DNA of 35,289 bases from an uncultured Prevotellaceae bacterium (GCA_900320245.1 ONRP01000034.1:1-35289), one strand, 5' to 3'; positions 16,319-26,077 are shown, counted from the stretch's first letter. A program made the numbers and translations. The notes: generated from the letters alone by a model not told the origin.

Positions 16319-17722
16319 ATGATTAACGTTGCACAACAGTGGAACCGTTGCCTTGACGTCATTAAGGCAAACCTGCCGGCCGAACAGTTTGATGTTTGGT
16401 TCGCTCCCATTGTTGCCGTTGATTATGACCAGGAAAACGACCGCGTGACGCTCAAGGTGCCGTCCCAGTTCTTCGTTGAACAGATCGAGGGGCGGTATAT
16501 CGATATCCTCTCGGCAGCCTTGAAGAAGGTGTTTGGCGATAACGTTAGACTTACCTATAAATTTAATGTGGTAGGCAGCGATGACGCCAGTGCCGTGAAG
16601 CAGGATGAAGACAACTCGAGCGCCAAACTCAAGCAGGAACTCAAGGTGCGCAAGCCCCGTGTGGCTAACCCCTTCGAGCGTGATGACCTTCTTGATGACA
16701 TCGATCCACAACTGAATCCGAGATACACCTTCGGAAACTACTGCAGCAGCATGAGCAACAAACTGGCCGTGAGCATCGGTCAGGCTATTGCCGAGCATCC
16801 CGAGATGAAGACTTATAATCCCTTGTTTGTCTTTGGCTCGACGGGAGTGGGCAAGACCCACCTGTTGCAGGCCATCGGCATCCTACTCAAGGAGAACAAC
16901 CCGCGGATGAGGGTTCTGTATGTGTCATCGCGTGTGTTTGAGAGCCAATACACCACGGCCGTTGCCCAGAAGAAAATCAACGACTTCATCAATTTCTACC
17001 AGAGCATCGATGTGCTCCTGCTGGATGATATCCAGTTCTTTGCAGGTAAGCCGGGCACGCAGAACACATTCTTCCATATCTTCAACCACCTGCATCAGCA
17101 CCAGCGCCAGTTGGTGATGTCGAGCGATTGCCGTCCCAGCGACTTGGATGGCATGGAACCTCGTCTGATTTCTCGATTCAAGTGGGGCATGACTGTTGAA
17201 CTTCAGAAGCCGGATTACGAACTGCGCCGCAAATTCCTGTCCATGAAGGCGGCTCAGGACGGCCTGAACATCAGCAGTGATGTGCTCGACTATATCGCTA
17301 CCAACGTTTGCGAGAGCGTGCGTGAACTCGAGGGTATCATGGTGTCGTTGCTGGCGCATGCCACTATGCTGGGCCAGGACATCACCATCGACTTGGCCCG
17401 TGAGATCATCGGCAATACGGTGAAGGTAACGCCCAAGCAGGTGACCTTTGAATCCATTGCCGAGACAGTGGCCGACTATTACAACCTGCCCACCGACTTG
17501 CTCTACGGCAAATCGCGTAAGCGTGAAATCAGCGATGCACGCCAGTTGGTCATGTATCTGGCAAAAAAGGAGGCACAGATGTCGTCGACCAGTATCGGTG
17601 CCAAACTCGACCGCACTCATGCAACGGTACTGCATGCCTGCATTCAGATTGAGCAGCGCATGTCGATCGAGAAAGACTTCTCGCGCGAGGTTCAGGCAAT
17701 TACTGCCAGCCTGACCCAGTAG
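16319..17722 (+). CDS. dnaA: Chromosomal replication initiator DnaA
   Basis: The 467-residue protein has all four DnaA regions: domain I (about 1-88), a short charged linker, the AAA+ domain (about 125-335) with Walker A GSTGVGKTHLL near 173 and Walker B LLLDDIQFF near 231, and the C-terminal DNA-binding domain (about 365-467). The last holds YGKSRKREISDARQ and a signature helix variant DRTHATVLHACIQIE. It binds and melts the replication origin in its ATP form. Length is normal for Bacteroidota. It lies downstream of the MCE gene but is separated from it by a strong terminator, so it is transcribed independently. The dnaA-dnaN pairing of many bacteria is absent. Confidence 0.95.
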   Translation: MINVAQQWNRCLDVIKANLPAEQFDVWFAPIVAVDYDQENDRVTLKVPSQFFVEQIEGRYIDILSAALKKVFGDNVRLTYKFNVVGSDDASAVKQDEDNSSAKLKQELKVRKPRVANPFERDDLLDDIDPQLNPRYTFGNYCSSMSNKLAVSIGQAIAEHPEMKTYNPLFVFGSTGVGKTHLLQAIGILLKENNPRMRVLYVSSRVFESQYTTAVAQKKINDFINFYQSIDVLLLDDIQFFAGKPGTQNTFFHIFNHLHQHQRQLVMSSDCRPSDLDGMEPRLISRFKWGMTVELQKPDYELRRKFLSMKAAQDGLNISSDVLDYIATNVCESVRELEGIMVSLLAHATMLGQDITIDLAREIIGNTVKVTPKQVTFESIAETVADYYNLPTDLLYGKSRKREISDARQLVMYLAKKEAQMSSTSIGAKLDRTHATVLHACIQIEQRMSIEKDFSREVQAITASLTQ

Positions 17723-17769
17723 TTCGAGACAAGACCGCCTGCCTGGGTGGGCCGGTCTATAATAACCAT

Positions 17770-17812
17770 GCAGCATTAGCCGCCCCAACGGGTGGTTGAT
17801 GCTGCTGTTTTA
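17770..17812 (+). terminator. Terminator of dnaA
   Basis: GCAGCAT (17770-17776) pairs with ATGCTGC (17799-17805), and the arms continue inward for nine more pairs including wobbles. A short TGTTTTATT tail follows. A smaller AGACCG/CGGTCT hairpin precedes it at 17732-17758. Confidence 0.65.
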
Positions 17813-17836
17813 TTACAGGATATTAAAGATTGGGCA

Positions 17837-18328
17837 TCACAGCAGATGGAGGGCGATGTATGCGCATGCCTCGGCATCGGCCAGGGCGTTATGGTGATGT
17901 TGAAGGTCAAAGCCGCAATAGGCAGCGACCGTCTGCAGTTGGTGGTTGGGTAATTGCTTGAGTAGGCGCTTGGCAGCCTGGCAGGTACACAGGAACTCGT
18001 AGTCGGGATAATCCATCTGGTAGCAACGGAAGACCGCCTTCAGGCAACTCTCGTCAAAGGATTTGTTGTGTGCCACCAACGGCAGACCCTGGATAAGGGG
18101 CTCAATTTGTGCCCACACCTTGGGGAAGACGGGGGCGCTGTCGGTATCCTCGTGGCCCAGCCCGTGAACGCGCTGACACCAGTAATTATAGTAGTTGGGC
18201 TCAGGCTGGATGAGCGAGTAGAAGGTGTCAGAGATTCTGCCGTCGCGCACGACAACCACCCCGACCGAACACACGCTGGTGCGCTCGGAATTGGCCGTCT
18301 CGAAGTCTATGGCTGCAAAATCAAGCAT
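17837..18328 (-). CDS. DEDDh-family 3'-5' exonuclease (DnaQ-like)
   Basis: The 163-residue protein is a bare exonuclease domain. Exo I is AAIDFETAN (Asp8, Glu10); Exo II is VAHNKSFDESCL near 85-96; Exo III is HHNALADAEACA near 146-157 with the histidine that defines the DEDDh subgroup. Such single-domain enzymes trim 3' ends of DNA or RNA; without extra domains the substrate and any link to polymerase III are uncertain. It is convergent with dnaA. A perfect TAnnTTTG box lies 25 bases before the start on the minus strand. Confidence 0.88.
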   Translation of the reverse strand: MLDFAAIDFETANSERTSVCSVGVVVVRDGRISDTFYSLIQPEPNYYNYWCQRVHGLGHEDTDSAPVFPKVWAQIEPLIQGLPLVAHNKSFDESCLKAVFRCYQMDYPDYEFLCTCQAAKRLLKQLPNHQLQTVAAYCGFDLQHHHNALADAEACAYIALHLL

Positions 18329-18352
18329 GTTCTGATGTCACGAATTCGGGGG

Positions 18353-18360
18353 CAAAAATA
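18353..18360 (-). promoter_or_regulatory. Putative -7 box for the exonuclease gene
   Basis: TATTTTTG read on the minus strand (18360-18353). The nearest upstream TTTG (18378-18375) is 14 bases away, shorter than usual. Confidence 0.45.
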
Positions 18361-18454
18361 CTGATTTAGTGGGACAAAAAAGTCTCTTCGATGAAAAATC
18401 ACGGCCATTTTAAACATTTTATCTTCAAATCAGTCAAAAAGTGGCGCAAAACGA

Positions 18455-18485
18455 CTTGCCGTATGAGAAATTATGCGTATTTTTG
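18455..18485 (+). promoter_or_regulatory. gyrA promoter
   Basis: CTTG (18455-18458), a 19-base spacer and TATTTTTG (18478-18485) fit the Bacteroidetes promoter well. The predicted leader of about 90 bases carries a 10-bp perfect palindrome GCACGCGTGC (18507-18516). Confidence 0.7.
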
Positions 18486-18581
18486 TAAGTTAAACCTAAT
18501 GTCGTGGCACGCGTGCTAGCCTGGGGCGCAATTTTGCCTGCGGTGCGGTGCCCGTAACAGATTTAAAACGTAAAAATACAA

Positions 18582-21143
18582 ATGGACAACGATCGAATTC
18601 TTGAGATCAACATTGAGAACGAAATGAAGACCAGTTACATCGACTACTCGATGTCGGTCATCGTTTCTCGTGCACTACCCGATGTGCGTGACGGCTTCAA
18701 GCCGGTTCACCGCAGGGTACTCTACGGCATGGATAAGATGCGTAACTATTCCAATGCCCCCTACAAGAAATCAGCACGTATCGTGGGTGACGTGCTTGGT
18801 AAGTACCACCCCCACGGCGACTCGTCGGTTTACTATGCTATGGTCCGTCTTGCCCAGGAGTGGGCAATGCGTTACCCGCTGGTCGACGGCCAGGGTAACT
18901 TTGGCTCGGTCGACGGTGACAGCCCCGCTGCCATGCGTTATACCGAGGTGCGTCTCGACAAAATGGGCGAGAGCATGATGGAAGACATGGACAAAGATAC
19001 CGTCGACTTCGTGCCCAACTTCGACAACACGCTGGAAGAACCCTCGGTATTGCCCACCCGCATTCCCAACCTGCTGGTCAACGGCGCTACGGGTATTGCT
19101 GTCGGTATGGCGACCAACATGGCTCCCCACAATCTGGGCGAGTGCATCGACGCCTGCATGGCCCTACTCGAGGACCCTGAGATGCAAGTGAGCGACCTGA
19201 TGAACTACATCAAGGCTCCTGACTTCCCGACGGGTGGCATCATCTACGGCTATCAGGGCGTGAAGGACGCCTTCGAGACAGGACGCGGACGCATCGTCGT
19301 TCGCGCCAAGGCCGAAATCGAGACCGAGCACAACCACGAGCGCATTGTGGTGAACGAGATCCCCTATAATGTCAACAAGAAAGACCTCATCGAGAACATC
19401 GCCCGTCTGGTCGAGGAGAAGAAGATTGAGGGCATCAGCGACATCAACGACGAGAGCGACCGCCACGGTATGCGCATCGTCATCGACGTGAAGAAGGACT
19501 TCAACCCCAACGTGCTGCTTAACAAGTTGTACAAGATGACCGAGTTGCAGTCGTCGTTCAGTGTCAACAACGTGTGCCTGGTCAACGGCCGTCCCATGCT
19601 GCTCAACCTCAAGGAACTGCTGCATTACTTCCTGGAGCACCGTCATGAGGTGGTTATTCGCCGCACGCAGTATGAACTGAAGAAGGCCAAGGAGCGTGCC
19701 CATATCCTGGAAGGACTCATCATTGCCAGCGACAATATCGACGAGGTCATCGCCATCATCAAGAGCAGTGACTCGACCGAGCACGCCATCCAGCGCCTGT
19801 GTGAGCGCTTCAGCCTTACCGAGATCCAGGCCCGTGCCATCGTCGAGATGCGCCTGCGTCAACTCACCGGTTTGGAACAGGAGAAACTCCACAAGGAGTT
19901 GGCCGAGGTGCGCGAGACCATCGAACACCTGCAGGCAATCCTCGACGATCCCGCCGAGTGCCGCAAGGTCATCGAACAGGAACTGCTCGAGGTGAAAGAA
20001 AAATTCGGCGACGAGCGCCGCACCCAAATCGTTTATTCCAGCGAGGAGATGAACGCTGAGGACTTCTACAGCGACGATCCCATGATCATCACCATCTCCC
20101 ACTTCGGTTATATCAAGCGCACCCCGCTCAAGGAATACCGTGCCCAGGCACGTGGCGGCGTGGGCGCCAAGGGCAGTGACACGCGCGATGAGGACTTCAT
20201 CGAGTATGTCTACGAAGCCACCAACCACAACTATATGCTGTTCTTCACGGCCACGGGCCGTTGTTTCTGGCTGCGTGTGTTCGAGATTCCCGAGGGCACC
20301 AAGAACAGCAAGGGACGTGCTATCCAGAACCTGCTCAACCTGGATGCCGAGAACCGCATCATGGCCTTTGTCCGTGCGACGGCATTGACCGATCCCGAGT
20401 ATAACCAGTCACATTATATCGTATTTGCCACCAAGAACGGTATCGTTAAGCGCACGAGCCTGAGTGCTTACTCGCGTCCCCGTGCCAACGGTGTGCGCGC
20501 CCTCAACATTGCCGACGATGACCAACTCGTGGGAGCCATCCTCACCGAGGGTGACAGCGAGGTGATCCTGGCCAACAGCAAGGGCTACGCCATCCGCTTC
20601 TCCGAGACCAATGTGCGTGCCATGGGCCGCACCGCTACCGGTGTGCGCGGCATGAGGCTCACCGAGGGTGACGAGGTCATAGGCATGATCTGTATGCGTG
20701 CCGGTACCCGCGACGATGTGCTCGTGGTTTCGGAGCAGGGCATGGGTAAGCGCAGTGCTCTTGAGGACTACCGCGTTACCAACCGTGGCGGTAAAGGTGT
20801 TAAAACAATTAACATTACCGCTAAAACTGGCAAGTTAATTGCAATTAAGAATGTGAACGACGATAACGACCTTGTCATCATCAACAAGAGCGGCATCGCC
20901 ATCAGACTACGGGTTAGTTCGCTGCGCATTGTTGGACGCGCAACCCAGGGCGTAAGGCTCATCAACCTTGAGAAGAAAAACGACGAGATAGCAAGCGTTT
21001 GCAAGGTGGACACCGAGCCCGAGACGACCGACGAGGAAAGCGTTCGCGACGCTTTCAATGAAGAGGAAGTCCAGCCCGTCCAGGACATCGAGAATGTTCA
21101 GGAGGAGGAAACCGGAGAAGAACAACAAAATGAGAACGAATAA
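18582..21143 (+). CDS. gyrA: DNA gyrase subunit A
   Basis: The 853-residue protein is the breakage-reunion subunit of gyrase, which introduces negative supercoils with GyrB. The N-terminal winged-helix/tower region carries the catalytic tyrosine Tyr120 in [10 protein letters not shown]. The quinolone region reads [14 protein letters not shown]: the residue matching E. coli Ser83 is Ser81, while the position matching Asp87 is Tyr85. The C-terminal beta-pinwheel (about 500-810) has GyrA-box-like ARGGVGAKG, supporting GyrA rather than ParC, and TNRGGKG. An acidic tail (about 815-853) ends it. It has its own promoter, and a TPR gene follows within 31 bases. ParC cannot be excluded by tools here, but length and box favour GyrA. 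Confidence 0.93.
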   Translation: MDNDRILEINIENEMKTSYIDYSMSVIVSRALPDVRDGFKPVHRRVLYGMDKMRNYSNAPYKKSARIVGDVLGKYHPHGDSSVYYAMVRLAQEWAMRYPLVDGQGNFGSVDGDSPAAMRYTEVRLDKMGESMMEDMDKDTVDFVPNFDNTLEEPSVLPTRIPNLLVNGATGIAVGMATNMAPHNLGECIDACMALLEDPEMQVSDLMNYIKAPDFPTGGIIYGYQGVKDAFETGRGRIVVRAKAEIETEHNHERIVVNEIPYNVNKKDLIENIARLVEEKKIEGISDINDESDRHGMRIVIDVKKDFNPNVLLNKLYKMTELQSSFSVNNVCLVNGRPMLLNLKELLHYFLEHRHEVVIRRTQYELKKAKERAHILEGLIIASDNIDEVIAIIKSSDSTEHAIQRLCERFSLTEIQARAIVEMRLRQLTGLEQEKLHKELAEVRETIEHLQAILDDPAECRKVIEQELLEVKEKFGDERRTQIVYSSEEMNAEDFYSDDPMIITISHFGYIKRTPLKEYRAQARGGVGAKGSDTRDEDFIEYVYEATNHNYMLFFTATGRCFWLRVFEIPEGTKNSKGRAIQNLLNLDAENRIMAFVRATALTDPEYNQSHYIVFATKNGIVKRTSLSAYSRPRANGVRALNIADDDQLVGAILTEGDSEVILANSKGYAIRFSETNVRAMGRTATGVRGMRLTEGDEVIGMICMRAGTRDDVLVVSEQGMGKRSALEDYRVTNRGGKGVKTINITAKTGKLIAIKNVNDDNDLVIINKSGIAIRLRVSSLRIVGRATQGVRLINLEKKNDEIASVCKVDTEPETTDEESVRDAFNEEEVQPVQDIENVQEEETGEEQQNENE

Positions 21144-21174
21144 ACATTATAAACTGCTTTAATTGTTAATAAAA

Positions 21175-22335
21175 ATGAAAAAGATGATTCTTTTGTGCGC
21201 AGCCGCCATCATGGCGTTCGGCGCATCGGCTCAGATGAGCCTCGTGAAGGACCTTGCCAAGAAGGCTGCTTCCAACAACGTGATGGAGTTGGCTGAAGTG
21301 CTGGAAGGCATTGAGCCCGCTTTCACCAACCCTGAGAGTGCTAACGACGTGCTCACTTGGTACACTGCCGGTAAAGCCGCATTTGGCCTTTTTGACGAGA
21401 TGTACAAGATTTCCCTGCTTCAGCCTGATGCTGCAGATCCCGAAATGATGAGTGCCGCTGTTCTGTCAGGTTATGAGTTCTTCTTGAAAGCCCTTCCTTT
21501 GGACAGCGTACCTGAACTGAACAAGGATGGTTCTCTCAAGTTGAATAAGGATGGCAGCAAAAAGGTAAAAACCAAATACAGCAAAGAAATCATTGGTTCC
21601 CTTACTTCTCACATGAACGACATCGTGAATGTGGGCAACGCCTGCCTGGAAAAAGAGAAATATGATCTTTCGGCTGCTGCTTATGGCTACTTTGCCGACA
21701 TGGCCGCTTCAACGTTTGCCAAGAGCAATGGTCTTGAATATGCTGACAGCACGATTGCCGAGATTCGCTTCCTGCAAGGCTATTCAATGTATAACACTCA
21801 GAACTTTGATGGTGCCTATGAGAACTGTGCCAAGGCTTACAAGATGGGTTATAGAAATAATAACATCACCGGTTATTTGACCTCTGCTTTGGCTAACGTC
21901 GTACAGGTTATGCTCGACAACAAGGAATATGACAAGGCCATGTCATTCATTGACAATGCCATCAGCAGCGAACCTGACAATGCTGTCCTCTATGACATCA
22001 AAGGCTTCACCGCTGAGTTGAAGGATGGTGTTGATGCAGCGCTGCCTCTCTATCAGAAGGCTATGGAGGTGGATCCTACCTACGCTAACGGCTATGCCGA
22101 TGCAGCAAGGTGCTATGTACAGAAAGCACAGGATATCGTTGATCAGAATCCCAATGCTTCCAACCCGGAACTCCTTCCCAAGATTCAGCCTCTGTATGAC
22201 CTGGCTATTCCCCTGCTGGAGAAGGCTATCGCTCTGAATCCCGATGTACCCAATGCCAAGACCTTATTGGACAACATTCGCTACTGGCTGGTTGACATCA
22301 TGGGCTTGCAGCAGTATGCTGCCCCCGGCAATTAA
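21175..22335 (+). CDS. Secreted tetratricopeptide-repeat protein
   Basis: The 386-residue product has a signal peptide (MKKMILLCAAAIMAFGASAQ) and helical repeats. Clear TPR-like units lie at about 190-220 (FLQGYSMYNTQNFDGAYENCAKAY) and 240-330 (YDKAMSFIDNAISSEPDNAVLYDIKGF and following). ATG 21175 is preferred over TTG 21163 because it gives a compact signal peptide. The gap to gyrA is only 31 bases without a terminator, so it may be read from the gyrA promoter. It is paralogous to the next gene; both share the motif KTKYSKE or RTKYSKE near residue 125-135. Likely a periplasmic scaffold; no specific function is known to me. Confidence 0.82.
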   Translation: MKKMILLCAAAIMAFGASAQMSLVKDLAKKAASNNVMELAEVLEGIEPAFTNPESANDVLTWYTAGKAAFGLFDEMYKISLLQPDAADPEMMSAAVLSGYEFFLKALPLDSVPELNKDGSLKLNKDGSKKVKTKYSKEIIGSLTSHMNDIVNVGNACLEKEKYDLSAAAYGYFADMAASTFAKSNGLEYADSTIAEIRFLQGYSMYNTQNFDGAYENCAKAYKMGYRNNNITGYLTSALANVVQVMLDNKEYDKAMSFIDNAISSEPDNAVLYDIKGFTAELKDGVDAALPLYQKAMEVDPTYANGYADAARCYVQKAQDIVDQNPNASNPELLPKIQPLYDLAIPLLEKAIALNPDVPNAKTLLDNIRYWLVDIMGLQQYAAPGN

Positions 22336-22362
22336 TCATTGATTAGTTTCTAAAGTTAAATA

Positions 22363-22401
22363 AATGGGCGTCGGAGCGTGACTCCGGCGCCCATTATATT
22401 T
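22363..22401 (+). terminator. Intrinsic terminator between the two TPR genes
   Basis: A 14-bp stem (22363-22376 with 22382-22395, one G-T pair) closes a five-base loop and is followed by ATATTTT. Confidence 0.85.
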
Positions 22402-22432
22402 TGTGTCGGTGCTGGGTGATTCTGTCGCAACT

Positions 22433-22464
22433 GTTGCACGGGAAGAGAAAAAAATGTAATTTTG
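22433..22464 (+). promoter_or_regulatory. Promoter of the second TPR gene
   Basis: GTTG (22433-22436), a 20-base spacer and TAATTTTG (22457-22464) lie 25 bases before the GTG start. With the preceding terminator this makes the second TPR gene a separate transcription unit. Confidence 0.75.
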
Positions 22465-22489
22465 CCGCAATTTTTAAGGAGAATCGATT

Positions 22490-23731
22490 GTGAAAAGGAT
22501 AACCATCATATTTGTCACCGTTCTGGCCATGGCATTTACTGCCAATGCCCAGAATTCCAATGTTGACGAGGCCAAGAAGGTAATCAGTGGTCTGTCGTTG
22601 ACGGTCGACAGTTACAACAAGGCTTTTAACAAACTCAAGCCGGCATTGACCAATGACGAAACCCGGAACAAGGCCGAGACGTGGGCTTTGGCCAACCGCA
22701 TCAAGATTGAACAGTATGACAAATACATGGACAACAGGCGTGTGGGCAAGAAAATCGACGTTAAAGCGATGGGCCATACGTTGCTTGACGCCTATGACTA
22801 TAGCCTGATAGCCCTGAAACTGGACACCATCCATGTGCTTGACAATAAGGGACAACCCGTTATTGACAAAAAGACCAAACGCCCCAAAGTGAGGACCAAA
22901 TACAGTAAGGAAGTGGTAAACCGACTAGTCGATCACCATGACAGTTACCGTATGGCCGGCAGCGAACTTTACAATATCAAGGATTGGGAAGGGGCTTACC
23001 AGGCATGGGACGACTATTGCCTGCTGGCTGCCCGCACCGATGATCCGCGTTGGGTCAAGCCCGACACTGTGTTGGCCGAGGTGCGCTATTATCAGGGCAT
23101 TGCCGCTTGGCAAAAGGGTGACACCATCGATGCCGTCAGGTTGTTCAGCATGGCTCGTCACCTTGGCGATGACCGCAAGGAGGCCTATGACTACGCCCTG
23201 GTGTGCTTGAGCGACTTGGGCAACGAGGCCGAGGTAGTTAAACTGGCATGGGAAGCCTTCGTCAAGTTCGGTACCCGTGACCCCCAGTATATCCGTATCC
23301 TGATCAACGACTTCATCAACCGTGAAGATTACTCGGGAGCCAATGACTTGATTGACGATGCGTTGGAGGCCAGTCCCGATGACGATGAACTGTTGAACCT
23401 GAAGGGCCTGGTGGTCGAGAGCAAGGAAGACATCTATGAGGCTTTTCCGTACTATCAGCGCTGCATCGAACTCAACGACAGCAACGCCAGCGGTTTGTTC
23501 AATGTAGGCCGTTTCTTCTATAATAAAGCGATGGAAACTAGGCAGAACAGTCACCTGTACGGCAAGAAACTCGCTGATCTGGTCAACCCCATCTACCGCG
23601 AGGCGCTACCGTATCTGGAGAAGTCCTACGCCATCAATCCGCGCAACGAGGAGGTGAAAAACGCATTGCGTGACATCTACTACAAGTTGGGCGAGGCCGA
23701 AAAACTTCAGGCTATAGAGTCCGCTCCGTAA
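22490..23731 (+). CDS. Secreted tetratricopeptide-repeat protein, paralogue of the preceding gene
   Basis: The 413-residue product starts at GTG 22490 (signal peptide about 1-19, ending FTANAQ). There is no nearby in-frame ATG that keeps the signal sequence, and the -7 box ends 25 bases upstream, so GTG is credible. Helical TPR-like repeats run from about 150 to 400 (WEGAYQAWDDYCLLA, PYYQRCIELNDSNASGLFNVGRFFYNKA, YLEKSYAINPRNEEVKNALRDIYYKLG). The N-terminal half aligns with the preceding protein through the RTKYSKEVV motif. The two differ in charge and in the middle repeats, so they are old paralogues. Probably a periplasmic protein-protein scaffold. Confidence 0.8.
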   Translation: MKRITIIFVTVLAMAFTANAQNSNVDEAKKVISGLSLTVDSYNKAFNKLKPALTNDETRNKAETWALANRIKIEQYDKYMDNRRVGKKIDVKAMGHTLLDAYDYSLIALKLDTIHVLDNKGQPVIDKKTKRPKVRTKYSKEVVNRLVDHHDSYRMAGSELYNIKDWEGAYQAWDDYCLLAARTDDPRWVKPDTVLAEVRYYQGIAAWQKGDTIDAVRLFSMARHLGDDRKEAYDYALVCLSDLGNEAEVVKLAWEAFVKFGTRDPQYIRILINDFINREDYSGANDLIDDALEASPDDDELLNLKGLVVESKEDIYEAFPYYQRCIELNDSNASGLFNVGRFFYNKAMETRQNSHLYGKKLADLVNPIYREALPYLEKSYAINPRNEEVKNALRDIYYKLGEAEKLQAIESAP

Positions 23732-23790
23732 TCATCACCCGTTCACGACAATTATCCCCTCGCTATAGCGAATCGATGCGGGATAAATAA

Positions 23791-23840
23791 AAAATCAACC
23801 TGGACACTGACAAATGAGTCATAGCGTCCAGGTTGATTTT
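23791..23840. terminator. Bidirectional terminator between the TPR gene and lpxA
   Basis: A perfect 15-bp inverted repeat (23791-23805 with 23826-23840) lies between convergent genes. The arms begin and end in A and T runs, giving T-rich 3' flanks on both strands. Confidence 0.9.
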
Positions 23841-23867
23841 ATTTGTGTTATCCTTGTTGTCGGTAAA

Positions 23868-24641
23868 TCAGGGTTTGCGGACGATACCGCGCTTGCTGTT
23901 GCGTACGAAGTTGATGATGACGTCGCGCTCGGGGGAGGCCGGCAGTTTCTCTACCTCGGCCAGCGACTGGGTGATGTTCATGCCCGAGTCATAGATGGTG
24001 CGGTAAACGTCGGCAATGGCGTCGATCTGCTCGCTGGTGTAGCCGCGGCGGTGCAGACCCACCTTGTTCACGCCCTCATAGGCGATGGGGTAGCGTGCTG
24101 CCATGCAGTAGGGTGGAATGTCCTTGTTGACCAAGGCGCCGCCCTGAATCATCACGTGGCAACCGATATGGGAGAACTGATGCACGAGCGCACCGCCACC
24201 GATGATGGCCCAGTCATCGGCCTCTACCTCGCCAGCGAGTTGGGCCGAGTTGGACATGATGACGTGGTTGCCCACGATGCAGTCGTGTGCCACGTGGCAG
24301 TAGGCCATAATCAGGCAGTTGTTGCCCACGACGGTCTTCCCTCGAGAGGCTGTGCCGCGGTGAATGGTGACAAACTCGCGGATGACGGTGTTGTCGCCAA
24401 TGATGGCCACGGTGTCCTCGCCCTGGAACTTAAGGTCCTGGGGGATGTCTCCAACTACGGCGTTGGCGTGGATGTGACAGTTCTTGCCGATGCGTGCTCC
24501 GTTGCGCACAACGGCTCCGCTGTCGATGATGGTGCCGTCACCGATTTCCACATTGGCATCGATGGTCACGAAAGGACCGATTTTCACATTAGCCCCAATT
24601 TTAGCGTCAGGGTGGACGACGGCAAACTGATGAATATCCAT
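23868..24641 (-). CDS. lpxA: Acyl-[ACP]--UDP-N-acetylglucosamine O-acyltransferase
   Basis: The 257-residue enzyme performs the first step of lipid A synthesis, transferring a 3-hydroxyacyl chain to UDP-GlcNAc. It is a left-handed beta-helix built of hexapeptide repeats (about 1-190; HPDAKIGANVKIGPFV, VEIGDGTII). The catalytic histidine is in CHVAHDCIVGNH near 115-126 and a helical C-terminal domain covers about 195-257. It is the last gene of the lpxD-lpxC/fabZ-lpxA unit, 39 bases after its neighbour. lpxB and lpxK are not in this window. Confidence 0.95.
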   Translation of the reverse strand: MDIHQFAVVHPDAKIGANVKIGPFVTIDANVEIGDGTIIDSGAVVRNGARIGKNCHIHANAVVGDIPQDLKFQGEDTVAIIGDNTVIREFVTIHRGTASRGKTVVGNNCLIMAYCHVAHDCIVGNHVIMSNSAQLAGEVEADDWAIIGGGALVHQFSHIGCHVMIQGGALVNKDIPPYCMAARYPIAYEGVNKVGLHRRGYTSEQIDAIADVYRTIYDSGMNITQSLAEVEKLPASPERDVIINFVRNSKRGIVRKP

Positions 24642-24680
24642 GATTCTATTGATACAGTTCTTAGGATTGTTGATCTCAAT

Positions 24681-26075
24681 TTATTCGGGATTCTTGACGA
24701 TTTGCGCCATGAACTCGGCTTCGGTAACGATTTTCTCGCCAACGAAGGCATAACCCTTCATGATGGCAGTGCCGCGACGGATAGGTGTCATCAGCGACAG
24801 GTGGAAAACGAGTGTGTCGCCAGGCACTACCTTGTGACGGAACTTGACGTTGTCGATTTTCAGGAAGTAGGTCGAGTAGTTCTCAGGGTCTTCGACGCTA
24901 CTCAGCACGAGGATGCCGCCAACCTGGGCCATGGCTTCGACCTGAAGCACGCCGGGCATGATGGGCTCGTGGGGGAAGTGTCCCTGGAAGAACGGCTCGT
25001 TGGCTGTCACGTTCTTGATGCCCACGATGTGCTTTTTCCCTTTCTCGATGATTTTATCAACGAGGAGCATGGGATAGCGGTGGGGCAGCATACGGCGTAT
25101 CTGGTTGATGTCGTAGAGCGGTTCCTTGTTCGGGTCGTAGATGGGAGCCTGAACATTCTGGTAGCGCAGTTCCTGACGGATTTTCTTGGACAACTGGGTG
25201 TTGATGGTGTGGCCGGGACGTGTGGCCACGATGCGCCCCTTCAGCGGGCGTCCGATCAGTGCCAGGTCGCCCATCACGTCGAGCAGTTTGTGGCGGGCCG
25301 GCTCGTTCTTGAATGCCAACGGCTTGTTGTTGAGGTAGCCCAGTTCGTTGGCGGGTTTGTGGGGCACGTTCATCACGTCGGCCATGTGGTCTAGGTCCTC
25401 CTGCTTCATCTGAGAATCGTAGATGACGATGGCATTGTCCAGGTCACCGCCCTTGATGAGGCCGAGTTGGATGAGCGGCTGTACCTCGCGCACGAACACA
25501 AACGTGCGGCTGGCAGCGATCTCGTCCTTGAACTGCTTGATGTCGGTCAGCGAGGCAAACTGGTTGCCCAGCACTGGCGAGTCAAACTCAATCATGCAAT
25601 CAATCGACAGGTCGTCGTCTGGCAGCACGATAAGCGATGAGCCGGTCTCTTTGTCAACGACCTTGATGCGTTGTTTGACCACATAATATTCCTTTTCGGC
25701 TTCCTGCTCCACGATACCGGCTTTCTCTATTTCCTGGCACCAGATGATGGCGCTGCCGTCAAGGATGGGCACCTCGCCGCAGTCTACCTCGATGAGGCAG
25801 TTGTCGATGCCGGCGGCGTAGAGGGCAGCCATAGCGTGTTCGATGGTGCTCACGCGGGCTTCTTTGTTGCTCTTGTTGGCGATGACGGTGCCGCGTGTGG
25901 TCTCGATGACATGTTCGGCAAGCGCCTGGATAGTGGGTTGTCCCTCCAGGTCGAGGCGTTTGAAGACGTATCCGGTGTTCACATCAGCAGGCTTGAATGT
26001 CGCGGTCGACATTTGTCCCGTGTGCAGGCCCTTGCCTTTAACGGTAAAGGCCTTCTTCAGTGTCTTCTGTTTCAT
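24681..26075 (-). CDS. lpxC: Bifunctional LpxC deacetylase / FabZ 3-hydroxyacyl-ACP dehydratase fusion
   Basis: This 464-residue fusion joins the committed lipid A step to fatty acid elongation. LpxC (about 1-305) has the zinc-site motifs STIEHAMAAL near 78 and RHKLLDVMGDLAL near 240, and PGHTINT near 268. FabZ (about 320-464) has PHRYPMLLVDKI near 332 and the active-site GHFPHEPIMPGVLQVEAMAQ near 365. LpxC removes the acetyl group from UDP-3-O-acyl-GlcNAc in a Zn2+-dependent reaction; FabZ dehydrates 3-hydroxyacyl-ACP, the same acyl donor pool LpxA and LpxD use. The fusion is characteristic of Bacteroidota. The start lies two bases after the lpxD stop, so translational coupling is likely. 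Confidence 0.96.
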   Translation of the reverse strand: MKQKTLKKAFTVKGKGLHTGQMSTATFKPADVNTGYVFKRLDLEGQPTIQALAEHVIETTRGTVIANKSNKEARVSTIEHAMAALYAAGIDNCLIEVDCGEVPILDGSAIIWCQEIEKAGIVEQEAEKEYYVVKQRIKVVDKETGSSLIVLPDDDLSIDCMIEFDSPVLGNQFASLTDIKQFKDEIAASRTFVFVREVQPLIQLGLIKGGDLDNAIVIYDSQMKQEDLDHMADVMNVPHKPANELGYLNNKPLAFKNEPARHKLLDVMGDLALIGRPLKGRIVATRPGHTINTQLSKKIRQELRYQNVQAPIYDPNKEPLYDINQIRRMLPHRYPMLLVDKIIEKGKKHIVGIKNVTANEPFFQGHFPHEPIMPGVLQVEAMAQVGGILVLSSVEDPENYSTYFLKIDNVKFRHKVVPGDTLVFHLSLMTPIRRGTAIMKGYAFVGEKIVTEAEFMAQIVKNPE

Positions 26076-26077
26076 TT

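Noticed and set aside
19164-20228. A 354-codon minus-strand open frame inside gyrA
   Set aside because: Antisense shadow of gyrA with Val/Leu/Asp-rich composition.
23814-25394. A 526-codon plus-strand open frame opposite lpxA and lpxC/fabZ
   Set aside because: It is a mirror of the real minus-strand genes, rich in Val, His and Asp with no domain, and the opposing frames have complete, recognisable lipid A enzymes.
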